From Arcobacter sp. CECT 8985 (lineage in GTDB: Bacteria; Campylobacterota; Campylobacteria; Campylobacterales; Arcobacteraceae): a DNA stretch of 64,000 bases. The DNA lies in NCBI RefSeq assembly GCF_004116495.1, contig NZ_PDKC01000002.1:62001-126000 (forward strand). The letters are read 5' to 3'. Within the stretch, counting starts at the first letter, position 1. Each line of letters starts with the position of its first letter. A program made the translations under genes and the position numbers. This document shows, piece after piece, positions 1 to 8,868 of this stretch. The notes beneath the pieces are model-generated. The model saw only the letters and a list, made by a program, of their open reading frames with translations, ran no database searches and was not told the origin of the DNA.

Positions 1-476
1 ATAAAACCCCTCTTTATCCTAATTATGTTTTCAATGTTATTAGCTTCATGTCGTGATGAGAAAGTAGAATTAAAAAAAGTACATATGATATAAAGCAATG
101 TAATAAAAAGATTTTAAATAAATATGAATATGTAACACTAAAGATTATGTATGAAAGAGCTATTTATAAAGATATGACTAAAGGAAAATATTTAGGAAAA
201 AAAGAAGCCTTAGAAATTGTTCCTTTTGGTTCATTTTCTTTATATAGCTTAAAAAATGATGATTTCTTAACTAAGATATATAAAGTATTAGAGATAAAAG
301 GAGAGTTTAAAAATGGTGATGATAACTATAAAAAACTAAAAGATAATTATATTCACCACTCTTCAAAATATGCTGATTTTGTAAATAAAGCTTCTTATGA
401 GAATAAAGACAAAAGTGATTTTTATGGAAAGAGAGTTATTTATACTGCATCAGGAGATATGTTTACAAGAGGATAA
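1..476 (+). pseudogene. Lipoprotein gene, 5'-truncated by window edge and frameshifted
   Basis: From base 1 the first frame encodes a hydrophobic stretch ending in the lipobox LLASC (Cys at codon 17), then RDEKVELKK, and stops at 91-93. The third frame is open from base 60 and continues as KQCNKKILNKYEYVTLK into a 109-residue segment beginning at ATG 147 and ending at 476. The two frames join naturally in the A7 run at 72-78; one extra A would give a single outer-membrane or periplasmic lipoprotein of about 155 residues. No domain is recognised in the mature part, which is Lys- and Tyr-rich. The start codon lies before the window. It could be a true pseudogene, a phase-variable gene or a sequencing error; an intact protein starting at 147 is less likely because it would lack an export signal. 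Confidence 0.6.
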
Positions 477-497
477 AAAGTAAATTTACTTTTTATC
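472..497. terminator. Palindrome between convergent genes
   Basis: GATAAAAAGTAAA is followed at once by its perfect reverse complement, so the A-tract/stem/T-tract reads the same on both strands. It overlaps the stop codons of the lipoprotein gene and of the convergent MOSC gene. The stem is AT-rich and has almost no loop, so a bidirectional terminator role is inferred. Confidence 0.4.
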
Positions 498-1109
498 TAA
501 TTTTTTCAAAAAATCATTTTTATAACTTTGTGCTATAAATTCAGATTCTAAAATTTCATTTATTATTCTTTTATCACTTGGGCTATTTTTTAAGTAAACA
601 GATAAATCATATATACTTAGATTTGAAACTCTTTTTTCTAAAATCATTTTGTCTTCTATGTTAATTGTTCCTTCTTCCAAAACTTTTACATACCAACCAG
701 TTGCATGATTATTTACAATATATCTATTTATGTCTTTATTAAAAATTGCTCCAATTTTCCAGCAAGGATGTCTTGGTTGTGTTACTTGTATTTTTACATT
801 ACCAATTTTATAAATATCTCCAACACAAATGTCTTTTTCATCTAAATCTTCTATAATTAAATTGCAACCAATAAAAAGTTTATCAAAAGTTGGGTTTTTT
901 ATAATATGTGTATTTGAACCAATATGAATAGCTTTATCTAATCCCCCATGATATCTTTTATCTACTTGAATATCATCTGTAATCCCATCTGAATTAATTT
1001 TTGCAGAGTCTAAAAAAATATCTTTTTTATAAGCACTGTCAAAATTTTTTTCATTTTTTGAATAATTTTTTACTTTTCCGATTGCAATACTTTTAATAGT
1101 ACTTTCCAT
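486..1109 (-). CDS. MOSC-domain protein (YiiM-like)
   Basis: This is a MOSC (molybdenum-cofactor sulfurase C-terminal) domain protein of the YiiM type, about 207 residues. Diagnostic motifs are KRYHGGLDKA near residues 51-60 and PRHPCWK near 112-118, the latter carrying the conserved Cys of the family. YiiM-type proteins act with the molybdenum cofactor in reducing N-hydroxylated compounds; the substrate here is unknown. I chose the ATG at 1109; a GTG three codons upstream (1118) is possible, and neither has a strong ribosome-binding site. It is convergent with the broken lipoprotein gene and divergent from nifH, and sits beside the nitrogenase genes, but nothing in the sequence ties it to their function. 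Confidence 0.85.
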   Translation of the reverse strand: MESTIKSIAIGKVKNYSKNEKNFDSAYKKDIFLDSAKINSDGITDDIQVDKRYHGGLDKAIHIGSNTHIIKNPTFDKLFIGCNLIIEDLDEKDICVGDIYKIGNVKIQVTQPRHPCWKIGAIFNKDINRYIVNNHATGWYVKVLEEGTINIEDKMILEKRVSNLSIYDLSVYLKNSPSDKRIINEILESEFIAQSYKNDFLKKLDKK

Positions 1110-1137
1110 TTTTCTCACTTTAATATAATATTTTTGA

Positions 1138-2166
<1,029 letters not shown>

Positions 2167-2202
2167 AAAATAAAAATAATTATAAAAGAATAAGGAGAAA
2201 AA

Positions 2203-2556
2203 ATGTTTATTTGTGGATACCACTTTCCAGCTGATATGGGAAATGATGTAAGTTTTGATAAAGTTATTGAAAAAGTAGAAGATGGAGTTGATGCAAAAGG
2301 TAAAACTGTTACATTAACAAGTGAAACAAAAGAAGGAACTATTATTGAAGAATTAGTAGTTCCTGAAGGTACTTTTGCACATACAGCATTTGTTGATTAT
2401 TTTGAAAGTTCTGAAATTGAAGGTGATACTAAAATGATTTATTACACAAATAAGTATCAAATTTCTGAAATTTCAAAAAGTGTTGATAAAGAAATAACTA
2501 AAGATCTTTGTAAAAAACTTGATGATATGAATCTTTACAGAGTAAAAGTAGCATAA
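2203..2556 (+). CDS. Unknown 117-residue protein between nifH and nifD
   Basis: I do not recognise this protein. It is small, acidic and soluble, with no signal peptide, no membrane segment and a single Cys near the N-terminus (MFICGYHF) plus another near the C-terminus (DLCKKL). The middle is rich in Thr, Glu and Val and looks beta-stranded; the C-terminal third looks helical. A good ribosome-binding site (AAGGAG) precedes ATG 2203. It sits 36 bases after nifH and 18 bases before nifD, so it is almost certainly co-transcribed with the structural nitrogenase genes. The size recalls the PII-like NifI proteins that occupy this position in methanogens, but I see no PII T-loop or signature. A role in nitrogenase regulation, protection or assembly is an inference from position only. 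Confidence 0.85.
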   Translation: MFICGYHFPADMGNDVSFDKVIEKVEDGVDAKGKTVTLTSETKEGTIIEELVVPEGTFAHTAFVDYFESSEIEGDTKMIYYTNKYQISEISKSVDKEITKDLCKKLDDMNLYRVKVA

Positions 2557-2574
2557 AAAAAAAGAGGAAGTAAC

Positions 2575-4041
2575 ATGGGAGAAGAAACATTAGAAGCTCA
2601 GCAGAAACAAGTAATTGAAGAAGTTTTAAGTGCTTACCCTGCTAAAGCTGCAAAAAACAGAGCTAAACATATTGGGGTTGATAGTCCTGAGGGAGTAAAA
2701 GGTTCTTGTGACACAACAAAAAGTAACAAACAGTCAGTTCCTGGAGTAATGAGTGAAAGAGGATGCGCATATGCAGGTTCTAAAGGAGTTGTTTGGGGAC
2801 CAATTAAAGATATGATTCATATCTCTCATGGTCCTATTGGATGTGGACAATATTCAAGAGGTGGAAGAAGAAATTATTATATAGGTACAACTGGTGTTGA
2901 TACATTTGTAACTATGAACTTCTCTACTGATTTTAATGAAAAAGATATTGTATTTGGTGGAGATAAGAAATTAAAAAAAGCATTAGAAGAAATTGATGAA
3001 TTATTTCCGTTAAATAATGGTATCTCAGTTCAATCTGAGTGTCCAATTGGGTTAATTGGTGATGATATTCAATCTGTTGCAAAAATTCACAAAAAAGAGA
3101 CTGGACATCAAACAGTTGCAGTTTCATGTGAAGGGTTTAGGGGTGTATCTCAATCTCTTGGTCACCATATTGCAAATGATATGATTAGAGATCATGTTAT
3201 GCCAGATAACTCATATAAAAAAGATTTTGAATCAACTCCATATGATGTATCAATTATTGGAGATTATAATATTGGTGGAGATGCATGGGCAACAAGAATT
3301 TTATTGGAAGAAATAGGATTAAGAGTAATTGCTCAATGGTCTGGAGATGCTTCTTATAAAGAGATGGCAATTGCACCAAAATCAAAATTAAATTTACTTC
3401 ATTGTTATAGATCAATGAATTATATTTCAAGACATATGGAACAAGAGTTTGGTATTCCATGGATGGAATATAACTTTTTTGGACCTTCAAATACTACTGA
3501 AAGTTTAAGAAAAATAGCAGCTTTTTTTGATGAAAAAGTTCAAAAGAAAACTGAAGAAGTTATTGCTAAATATACAAAAATGACAGATGAGGTTATTGCT
3601 AAATATAAGCCTTTATTAGAAGGTAAAAAAGTAATGCTTTATGTTGGTGGATTAAGACCAAGACATGTTATTGGAGCATATGAAGATTTAGGAATGGAAG
3701 TAATAGGAACTGGTTATGAGTTTGCTCATGGGGATGATTATAAAAGAACAAAAGAAGATTTAAAAAGATCTACTTTAATTTATGATGATGTAAATGAGTA
3801 TGAACTTGGACAATTTGTTAAAAAAATGAGACCAGATTTAGTAGCAGCAGGTGTAAAAGAAAAATATGTATTCCAAAAAATGGGATTACCTTTTAGACAA
3901 ATGCACTCATGGGATTATAGTGGTCCTTATCATGGATATGATGCATTTGCTGTATTTGCAAAAGATATGGATTTAGCTATGAATTCACCTGTTTGGAATC
4001 ATACTAAAGCACCATGGGAAAAAGAAGAGATAGGAGCGTAA
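2575..4041 (+). CDS. nifD: Nitrogenase molybdenum-iron protein alpha chain NifD
   Basis: NifD carries the FeMo-cofactor and, with NifK, the P-cluster. P-cluster Cys ligands are C64 (ERGCAYAG), C90 (GPIGCGQ) and C156 (SECPIG). FeMoco ligands are C277 ([11 protein letters not shown]) and H444 ([14 protein letters not shown]); the cofactor-pocket residues Q193 and H197 of [14 protein letters not shown] are present. Length of 488 residues is normal for the Mo enzyme, and these motifs rule out a V- or Fe-only type. It follows the unknown small gene and is separated from nifK by a single base, which suggests translational coupling for equal subunit supply. Confidence 0.98.
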   Translation: MGEETLEAQQKQVIEEVLSAYPAKAAKNRAKHIGVDSPEGVKGSCDTTKSNKQSVPGVMSERGCAYAGSKGVVWGPIKDMIHISHGPIGCGQYSRGGRRNYYIGTTGVDTFVTMNFSTDFNEKDIVFGGDKKLKKALEEIDELFPLNNGISVQSECPIGLIGDDIQSVAKIHKKETGHQTVAVSCEGFRGVSQSLGHHIANDMIRDHVMPDNSYKKDFESTPYDVSIIGDYNIGGDAWATRILLEEIGLRVIAQWSGDASYKEMAIAPKSKLNLLHCYRSMNYISRHMEQEFGIPWMEYNFFGPSNTTESLRKIAAFFDEKVQKKTEEVIAKYTKMTDEVIAKYKPLLEGKKVMLYVGGLRPRHVIGAYEDLGMEVIGTGYEFAHGDDYKRTKEDLKRSTLIYDDVNEYELGQFVKKMRPDLVAAGVKEKYVFQKMGLPFRQMHSWDYSGPYHGYDAFAVFAKDMDLAMNSPVWNHTKAPWEKEEIGA

Positions 4042-4042
4042 T

Positions 4043-5590
4043 ATGCAAGACGTAGATAATATAGTAAATGGACAAAAACTTTTTTTAAAGCCAGAATATC
4101 AAGAAGTTTTAAAAAATAAAAAACAATTTGAAAGTTCTGTTGGATCAACAGATCCCCAAAAAGTACAAGAGATTGGTGAATGGACTAAATCTTGGGAATA
4201 TAGAGAAAAAAACCTAAATAGAGAAGCAATTACAATTAATCCAGCTAAAGCTTGTCAACCTTTAGGTGCTGTTATGGTAGGACTTGGTTTTGAGAATACA
4301 ATGCCTTATGTTCATGGTTCTCATGGGTGTGTTGCATATTTTAGAACTTATTTTACTAGACATTTTAAAGAACCAACTCCTTGTGTAAGTGATTCTATGT
4401 CTGAATCAGCTGCAGTTTTTGGTGGATTAGCAAATATGAAAGATGGTTTGAGAAACTGTAATGCTTTATACAAACCAGATATGATTGCAGTTTCTACTAC
4501 TTGTATGGCAGAAGTTATTGGAGATGATTTAAATGCATTTGTATCAGGTGCAAGAGAGTACGCAGAAGGTGAATTAGATAATGTTGAAATCCCTTATGCA
4601 CATACACCATCTTTTGTTGGTTCACATATTACAGGTTATGATAATATGATGAAAGCAACATTAGAACAATTAAATCCATCAAAAGAACAAAAGGTTCTAG
4701 ATGAAGAAAGAATAAATATAATTCCTGGATTTGAGCCATATTTAGGTTCTTTAAAAGAGATTAAAAATATTTCTAAAATGTTCAGTGATAAGATTATTAT
4801 GATTGGTGATCATGAAGAGCAGTGGGATACTGGAGCTGGCGAATATAAATTATATGCTGGTGGAACAAAAATTGAAGATGCAAAAACTGCAATTAATGCA
4901 AAAACTACAATCTCTTTACAAAAATATTCTACAGTTTCAACTGCAAAAACTATTAAAAACAAATGGAAACAAGAATATGCAACTTGTAATCCAATTGGTT
5001 TAAGTGGTACAGATGCTTTTGTTATGAAATTATCTGAATTAACTAATAAAGAAGTTCCAAATGAATTAAAAAATCAAAGAGCTAAATTAGTTGATGCAAT
5101 GCAAGATTCATATCCATATATGCATGCTAAAAAGTTTGCTATTTGGGGAGATCCTGACTTCTTATTAGGTATGGTTTCTTTTTTAGTTGAAATGGGATCT
5201 ATTCCAACACACATAGTTTGTCATAATGCTCCAAGAAAAGGTTGGGAAGATGAGATGAAAGCTATATTGGAAAAATCTGATAGAGCTGAAGAGTGTAATA
5301 TTTGGCCTGGTAAAGATTTATGGGCATTAAGAAGTTTATTGTTTACTGAGCCAGTTGATTATATGATTGGTAATGTTTATGGAAAAGAGTTATATAGAGA
5401 TACAAAAATTCCATTAATTAGAATTGGTTTCCCTATATTTGATAGACACCATTTACATAGATATTCAATAAGTGGATATGAAGGTGCACTTAACTTATTA
5501 ACATGGATTACAAATTCAATTTTAGATCATTTAGATGAAGAAACTAAAAATATTGCTGAAACAGATTACTTCTTTGATTCAGTAAGATAA
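4043..5590 (+). CDS. nifK: Nitrogenase molybdenum-iron protein beta chain NifK
   Basis: NifK is the beta subunit of the alpha2-beta2 MoFe protein and completes the P-cluster. The Cys ligands are C71 (KACQPLGA), C96 (GSHGCVAYF) and C154 (TTCMAEVIGDD). Length of 515 residues is close to the Azotobacter protein. The N-terminal region before C71 is of the long form seen in Mo nitrogenases. It is last in the nifH operon: a strong intrinsic terminator begins immediately after the stop codon. The assembly genes nifE, nifN and nifB are not in this window. Confidence 0.98.
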   Translation: MQDVDNIVNGQKLFLKPEYQEVLKNKKQFESSVGSTDPQKVQEIGEWTKSWEYREKNLNREAITINPAKACQPLGAVMVGLGFENTMPYVHGSHGCVAYFRTYFTRHFKEPTPCVSDSMSESAAVFGGLANMKDGLRNCNALYKPDMIAVSTTCMAEVIGDDLNAFVSGAREYAEGELDNVEIPYAHTPSFVGSHITGYDNMMKATLEQLNPSKEQKVLDEERINIIPGFEPYLGSLKEIKNISKMFSDKIIMIGDHEEQWDTGAGEYKLYAGGTKIEDAKTAINAKTTISLQKYSTVSTAKTIKNKWKQEYATCNPIGLSGTDAFVMKLSELTNKEVPNELKNQRAKLVDAMQDSYPYMHAKKFAIWGDPDFLLGMVSFLVEMGSIPTHIVCHNAPRKGWEDEMKAILEKSDRAEECNIWPGKDLWALRSLLFTEPVDYMIGNVYGKELYRDTKIPLIRIGFPIFDRHHLHRYSISGYEGALNLLTWITNSILDHLDEETKNIAETDYFFDSVR

Positions 5591-5617
5591 AACTAGAAGG
5601 TAACCTTCTAGTTTTTT
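5591..5617 (+). terminator. Intrinsic terminator of the nifHDK operon
   Basis: AACTAGAAGG (5591-5600), a TAA loop and the perfect complement CCTTCTAGTT (5604-5613) are followed by four more Ts, making a run of six. This is a textbook rho-independent terminator that begins directly after the nifK stop codon. Confidence 0.9.
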
Positions 5618-5628
5618 AAGGTGATATT

Positions 5629-5724
5629 ATGTTTATTAATCTTGCGATTGCTTTTATTTTAATTATTTATATAGTTTTTATTGTACTTTATACAAATTAT
5701 GTATATAAAAATAAAAAACTATAA
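5629..5724 (+). CDS. 31-residue single-span membrane microprotein
   Basis: A short ORF begins at ATG 5629 with a well-placed ribosome-binding site AAGGTGA (5618-5624) and ends at TAA 5722-5724. The product has one long hydrophobic helix (about residues 4-22, Ile/Leu/Val/Phe-rich) and a short basic tail ending YKNKKL, so an N-out or N-in bitopic inner-membrane peptide is expected. It resembles small subunits such as CydX or CcoQ only in general form; no specific family is recognised. It lies just past the nifK terminator, so it would be made from read-through. Its stop codon overlaps the next sigma-54 promoter. Being short and AT-rich it could be fortuitous, but the Shine-Dalgarno and the clean hydropathy argue for a real gene. 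Confidence 0.55.
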   Translation: MFINLAIAFILIIYIVFIVLYTNYVYKNKKL

Positions 5725-5738
5725 GGAACACTTTTTGC
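5724..5738 (+). promoter_or_regulatory. Sigma-54 promoter of the reductase-flavoprotein-nifT operon
   Basis: AGGAACACTTTTTGC has GG at 5725-5726 and GC at 5737-5738 with correct spacing. The surrounding 20 bases (5721-5740) are identical to the element before the ferredoxin gene at 13034-13053. It overlaps the stop codon of the upstream microprotein. Confidence 0.8.
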
Positions 5739-5788
5739 ATATGAATATATAACCTTTAGATAAAAAGGATTTTTTTTAAGGAAAAAAT

Positions 5789-6901
5789 ATGTCTTATGCA
5801 ACACCTCAATCAACATATAATTTTGCAAAAAAATTTTCATCTTATAAAGATTTTTATGTTAAACATAATGATTTAGTTTTTTCAAGATTAGGCTTAGGTA
5901 CTTTTAATAAAGAGCCTTATAAAGAAGAAAATTATGTTTTTCATTATATAGAAGGTGTTAAAGAAGCAATAAAAAATGGAATAAATTTAATAGATACAGC
6001 AAGTAATTATAGATATGGACAAAGTGAAAAAGAAATAGCAATAGCATTAAAAGAGTTATTCAATGAAAATAAAGTAACAAGAGAAGAGTTGATTATTTGT
6101 TCAAAAGCTGGATTTATTCAACTTGACTATCCTTTCCCAAAAAATCCGTATATGTGGATTGAAGAAAATATTATAAATACTAACTTGGCAAGAAAAGAAG
6201 ATATTGAATTAGATCAACACTGTATGACACCTGATTTTATAGAGTGGTCATGTAAAAAATCATTAAAAAACTTGCAAATTGATTCAATAGATATTTTCTT
6301 TTTACATAATCCAGAAATGCAATTAATGTCACTTGGTTATAAAAATTTATTAAAACAAGTAGAAAAAGTATTTAAAAGATTTGAAAAAATGGCTGATTGT
6401 GGACTTATAAAATATTATGGAGTTGCTGTTTGGAATGCTTTTATTAATAGTGAAGATTCAAAAGAGCATATAAATTTAGAAGATTTAGTTAATATTGCAA
6501 TTAAAGTAGGTGGGGAAAATCATAGATTTAAATATATTCAAACGCCATTTAATTTAGCAAAAACTTCAATATATACTTTGCAATCACAAAAAGTTAAAAA
6601 TGAAAAATGTACTTTACTACAAGCTGCACATAGATTAAATATTGGTTTAATTTCAAGTTCATCTTTATTACAAATGAATCTTTTTAAACGCTCTTTTAAA
6701 GCAGAAATGGGATATTTACTAGATTCACAAATGATTTTAGAAAATGATATTCAACTTGCATTACAATTTGTTCGTTCAACACCTGGAATTATTAGTTCAC
6801 TATTTGCTTCAAAAGTTCCTGTACATATTAAGAAAAATTTAGAAATAACAAAAATTAAATCAGTACCAAGAAAAAAGTATGATTTAATGTATAAAGTTTA
6901 A
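5789..6901 (+). CDS. Aldo/keto reductase family protein
   Basis: A TIM-barrel NAD(P)H-dependent oxidoreductase of the aldo/keto reductase superfamily. All four catalytic residues can be placed: D69 and Y76 in IDTASNYRYG, K106 in ICSKAG and H173 in FFLHNPE. At 370 residues it is longer than the usual 310-330; the extra lies in a loop after the lysine (about residues 110-150) containing a Cys and in the C-terminus. The physiological substrate cannot be read from sequence. Ribosome-binding site AAGGAA precedes the ATG. It is first in an operon with a flavoprotein (2-base gap) and nifT, downstream of a sigma-54 promoter, so it should be made only when nitrogenase is made. Confidence 0.88.
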   Translation: MSYATPQSTYNFAKKFSSYKDFYVKHNDLVFSRLGLGTFNKEPYKEENYVFHYIEGVKEAIKNGINLIDTASNYRYGQSEKEIAIALKELFNENKVTREELIICSKAGFIQLDYPFPKNPYMWIEENIINTNLARKEDIELDQHCMTPDFIEWSCKKSLKNLQIDSIDIFFLHNPEMQLMSLGYKNLLKQVEKVFKRFEKMADCGLIKYYGVAVWNAFINSEDSKEHINLEDLVNIAIKVGGENHRFKYIQTPFNLAKTSIYTLQSQKVKNEKCTLLQAAHRLNIGLISSSSLLQMNLFKRSFKAEMGYLLDSQMILENDIQLALQFVRSTPGIISSLFASKVPVHIKKNLEITKIKSVPRKKYDLMYKV

Positions 6902-6903
6902 TT

Positions 6904-8553
6904 ATGATTTATGATGTAATTATAGTAGGTGGAGGAATTTCTGGTTTAATGGCAGCTATTGAAGCTAAAACATCTTCAAACAAAGTAGCAATAATTACAA
7001 AAGGTAATATTTTTAAATCAAATTCATCAATGGCATGTGGTGGAATAAATGCTGTTTTAGATGAAAAAGATAATCAAAAAATTCAATCTCATATAGAAGA
7101 TACATATAAATCTTCATTAGGTTTAGCAAATTTACAAAATATTACATATATGTGTAATCGTGCAAGTAAGATTATATCAAAATTAAAACTTTATGGGGTT
7201 GATTTTGATAAAGATGAATCAGGTAATATAATGCAAAGACCTTTTGGTGGAGGAAGACATAATAGAACATGTTATGTAAAAGATAAAACTGGAAGTGCAA
7301 TTACTCAGGTTTTAATAAAACAAGCAAAAAGATTAGGTATCACTTTTTTAGTTAATACTTTTGTTTTAAATCTTTCAACACATAAAAAAAGAGTAAGTGG
7401 TGTAATTGCTTTAAGAAGGGTTGATTCAAATGTATTAGTTTATCCTGCTAAATCTGTAGTATTTGCAGGTGGTGGGTATGCAGGAATATTTAGAGGTAAT
7501 TCCACAAATGCACAAGATTATACTGGAGATCTAACTGCTGTTTGTTTAAGAGCAGGATTAACTTTGAAAGATATGGAATTTATTCAATTTCATCCTACTG
7601 GAATTAAAAAGACAAATTATTTGGTAACTGAAGCGGCAAGAGCAGAAGGAGGATATTTAGTCAATGAAAATAATGAAAGATTTGTTAATGAATTAGATAC
7701 AAGAGATAAAATTGCAAAAGCCATAATACAACAACAAAATAATCATAAAAAAGTATATATTGATTTAAGGCATTTAGGTTTAAACAAAATTCAACAGAAA
7801 CTTCCATCTTTATATAATGCTGCATTTAATCAAGTTGGTATTGATATAAGTAAAGAGTTACTTCAAATTAAACCTGTTGCTCATTATAGTATGGGTGGAG
7901 TTGAAGTTATAAATATGGTAGAAAGCAAAATTGCAGGACTATTTATTTGTGGAGAAATGGCAAACACACAAGTTCATGGGGCAAATAGATTAGGTGGAAA
8001 TTCATTATTGGAAGCGACAGTTTTTGGTGAATTAGCTGGACAAAAAGCTTTGAGTTATAGTTGTGAAAATAGTTTTGAGATAATTAATTATAACAATGTA
8101 ATAAAAGATATAGAGATGATAGATTATATTTTTTCTTCTGATAGTTCAAAAAATTTTAATGCAATTAGAGTTTCACTTGGTAATTGTATGTATGAAAATG
8201 TTGGAATAATTAGAACTGAAGATAGCTTAATTAAAGCATTTGATTACATAAAATATCTAAGAACACAATCTTATACTTTGCACTGTATAAATAAAGAAAG
8301 AAGAAATAATGTTGAGCTTACTTCAATTTTAGAATTAAGAAATGCTCTTGAAATATCAGAAGCAATTATATTAAGTGCTAATTTAAGAAAAGAGAGTAGA
8401 GGATCTCATTTTAGAGAAGATTATCCTTCTTTAGATGAATATTATAACAAACATATTTTGGTTAATGAAATAAAGAAAGGTTTTTTTAAACTAGAATTTG
8501 AAGAAAATAGTTTTTTATCAAGTATTAGAAGTTTATTGATAAATAAAAATTAA
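6904..8553 (+). CDS. FAD-dependent oxidoreductase of the fumarate reductase/L-aspartate oxidase family
   Basis: A 549-residue flavoprotein with an N-terminal dinucleotide-binding motif (VGGGISG, residues 8-14) and the family signatures FIQFHPTG, EAARAEGGYLVN, AHYSMGG and VHGANRLGGNSLLE, and a C-terminal RGSHFREDYP. The HYSMGG and RLGGNS versions are closer to SdhA/FrdA than to NadB. The residue that binds FAD covalently in SdhA/FrdA (His before the AxxGGIN motif) is missing here (SNSSMACGGIN), so the FAD should be non-covalent as in NadB. There is no iron-sulfur or membrane-anchor partner next to it. Possible roles are a soluble fumarate reductase, an aspartate-oxidase-like enzyme or an electron-disposal protein. 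It follows the aldo/keto reductase by two bases and precedes nifT in a sigma-54-controlled operon. Confidence 0.85.
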   Translation: MIYDVIIVGGGISGLMAAIEAKTSSNKVAIITKGNIFKSNSSMACGGINAVLDEKDNQKIQSHIEDTYKSSLGLANLQNITYMCNRASKIISKLKLYGVDFDKDESGNIMQRPFGGGRHNRTCYVKDKTGSAITQVLIKQAKRLGITFLVNTFVLNLSTHKKRVSGVIALRRVDSNVLVYPAKSVVFAGGGYAGIFRGNSTNAQDYTGDLTAVCLRAGLTLKDMEFIQFHPTGIKKTNYLVTEAARAEGGYLVNENNERFVNELDTRDKIAKAIIQQQNNHKKVYIDLRHLGLNKIQQKLPSLYNAAFNQVGIDISKELLQIKPVAHYSMGGVEVINMVESKIAGLFICGEMANTQVHGANRLGGNSLLEATVFGELAGQKALSYSCENSFEIINYNNVIKDIEMIDYIFSSDSSKNFNAIRVSLGNCMYENVGIIRTEDSLIKAFDYIKYLRTQSYTLHCINKERRNNVELTSILELRNALEISEAIILSANLRKESRGSHFREDYPSLDEYYNKHILVNEIKKGFFKLEFEENSFLSSIRSLLINKN

Positions 8554-8562
8554 GGAGAGAGT

Positions 8563-8769
8563 ATGGCAAAAGTAATGTTAAGAGAAAAAGATGAAAAAAT
8601 ATACTTTTATATTGCAAAAAAAGATATGGAAGAAATAATAGAGAGTTTAGAATTTAATACACCTGATAATTGGGGTGGAGAGGTTGAATTATCAAATGGT
8701 GAAACTTGGTGGATAAAGCCAGGAGTGAAAAAATTACCCAAAGAAGAAGTTTGTAAAAAAATAAAATGA
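8563..8769 (+). CDS. nifT: NifT/FixU family protein
   Basis: A 68-residue protein matching the NifT pattern: MAKVMLRE at the start, an IAKKDMEE segment near residue 18 (YVPKKDLEE in Azotobacter), and the core NWGGEVELSNGETWWI near 37-52. NifT is a small nitrogenase-associated protein of unsettled function, usually found just after nifK or nifD and dispensable in tested organisms. Here it closes the reductase-flavoprotein operon, nine bases after the flavoprotein, and is separated from nifK by about 3 kb. Ribosome-binding site AAGGAGAG precedes its ATG. Confidence 0.88.
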   Translation: MAKVMLREKDEKIYFYIAKKDMEEIIESLEFNTPDNWGGEVELSNGETWWIKPGVKKLPKEEVCKKIK

Positions 8770-8834
8770 ATTAATTATAATGAGTAATTAATAAACAAGA
8801 AAGGTGTTGTTTTAATATAAAAATTAATTATAAT
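8769..8834 (+). repeat. 13-bp direct repeat in the nifA upstream region
   Basis: AATTAATTATAAT occurs at 8769-8781 and again exactly at 8822-8834, 53 bases apart. Each copy ends in a TATAAT -10-like hexamer, and a third TATAAT lies at 8840-8845. The sequence could be two alternative nifA promoters or a pair of regulator sites. AT-rich composition makes chance repeats more likely than usual. Confidence 0.35.
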
Positions 8835-8868
8835 ACAACTATAATATTTGATAATGAAGGACAAGAAT

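Noticed and set aside
2203-2556. Possible NifI/PII protein between nifH and nifD
   Set aside because: Length and place fit, but there is no PII-like start, T-loop or C-terminal signature.
2575-4041. Alternative (V- or Fe-only) nitrogenase alpha chain
   Set aside because: FeMoco-pocket motifs and the adjoining Mo-type NifK match NifD; no delta-subunit gene is present.
6904-8553. NadB (L-aspartate oxidase) as a firm name
   Set aside because: HYSMGG and RLGGNS are closer to fumarate reductase; nothing else of NAD synthesis is nearby.
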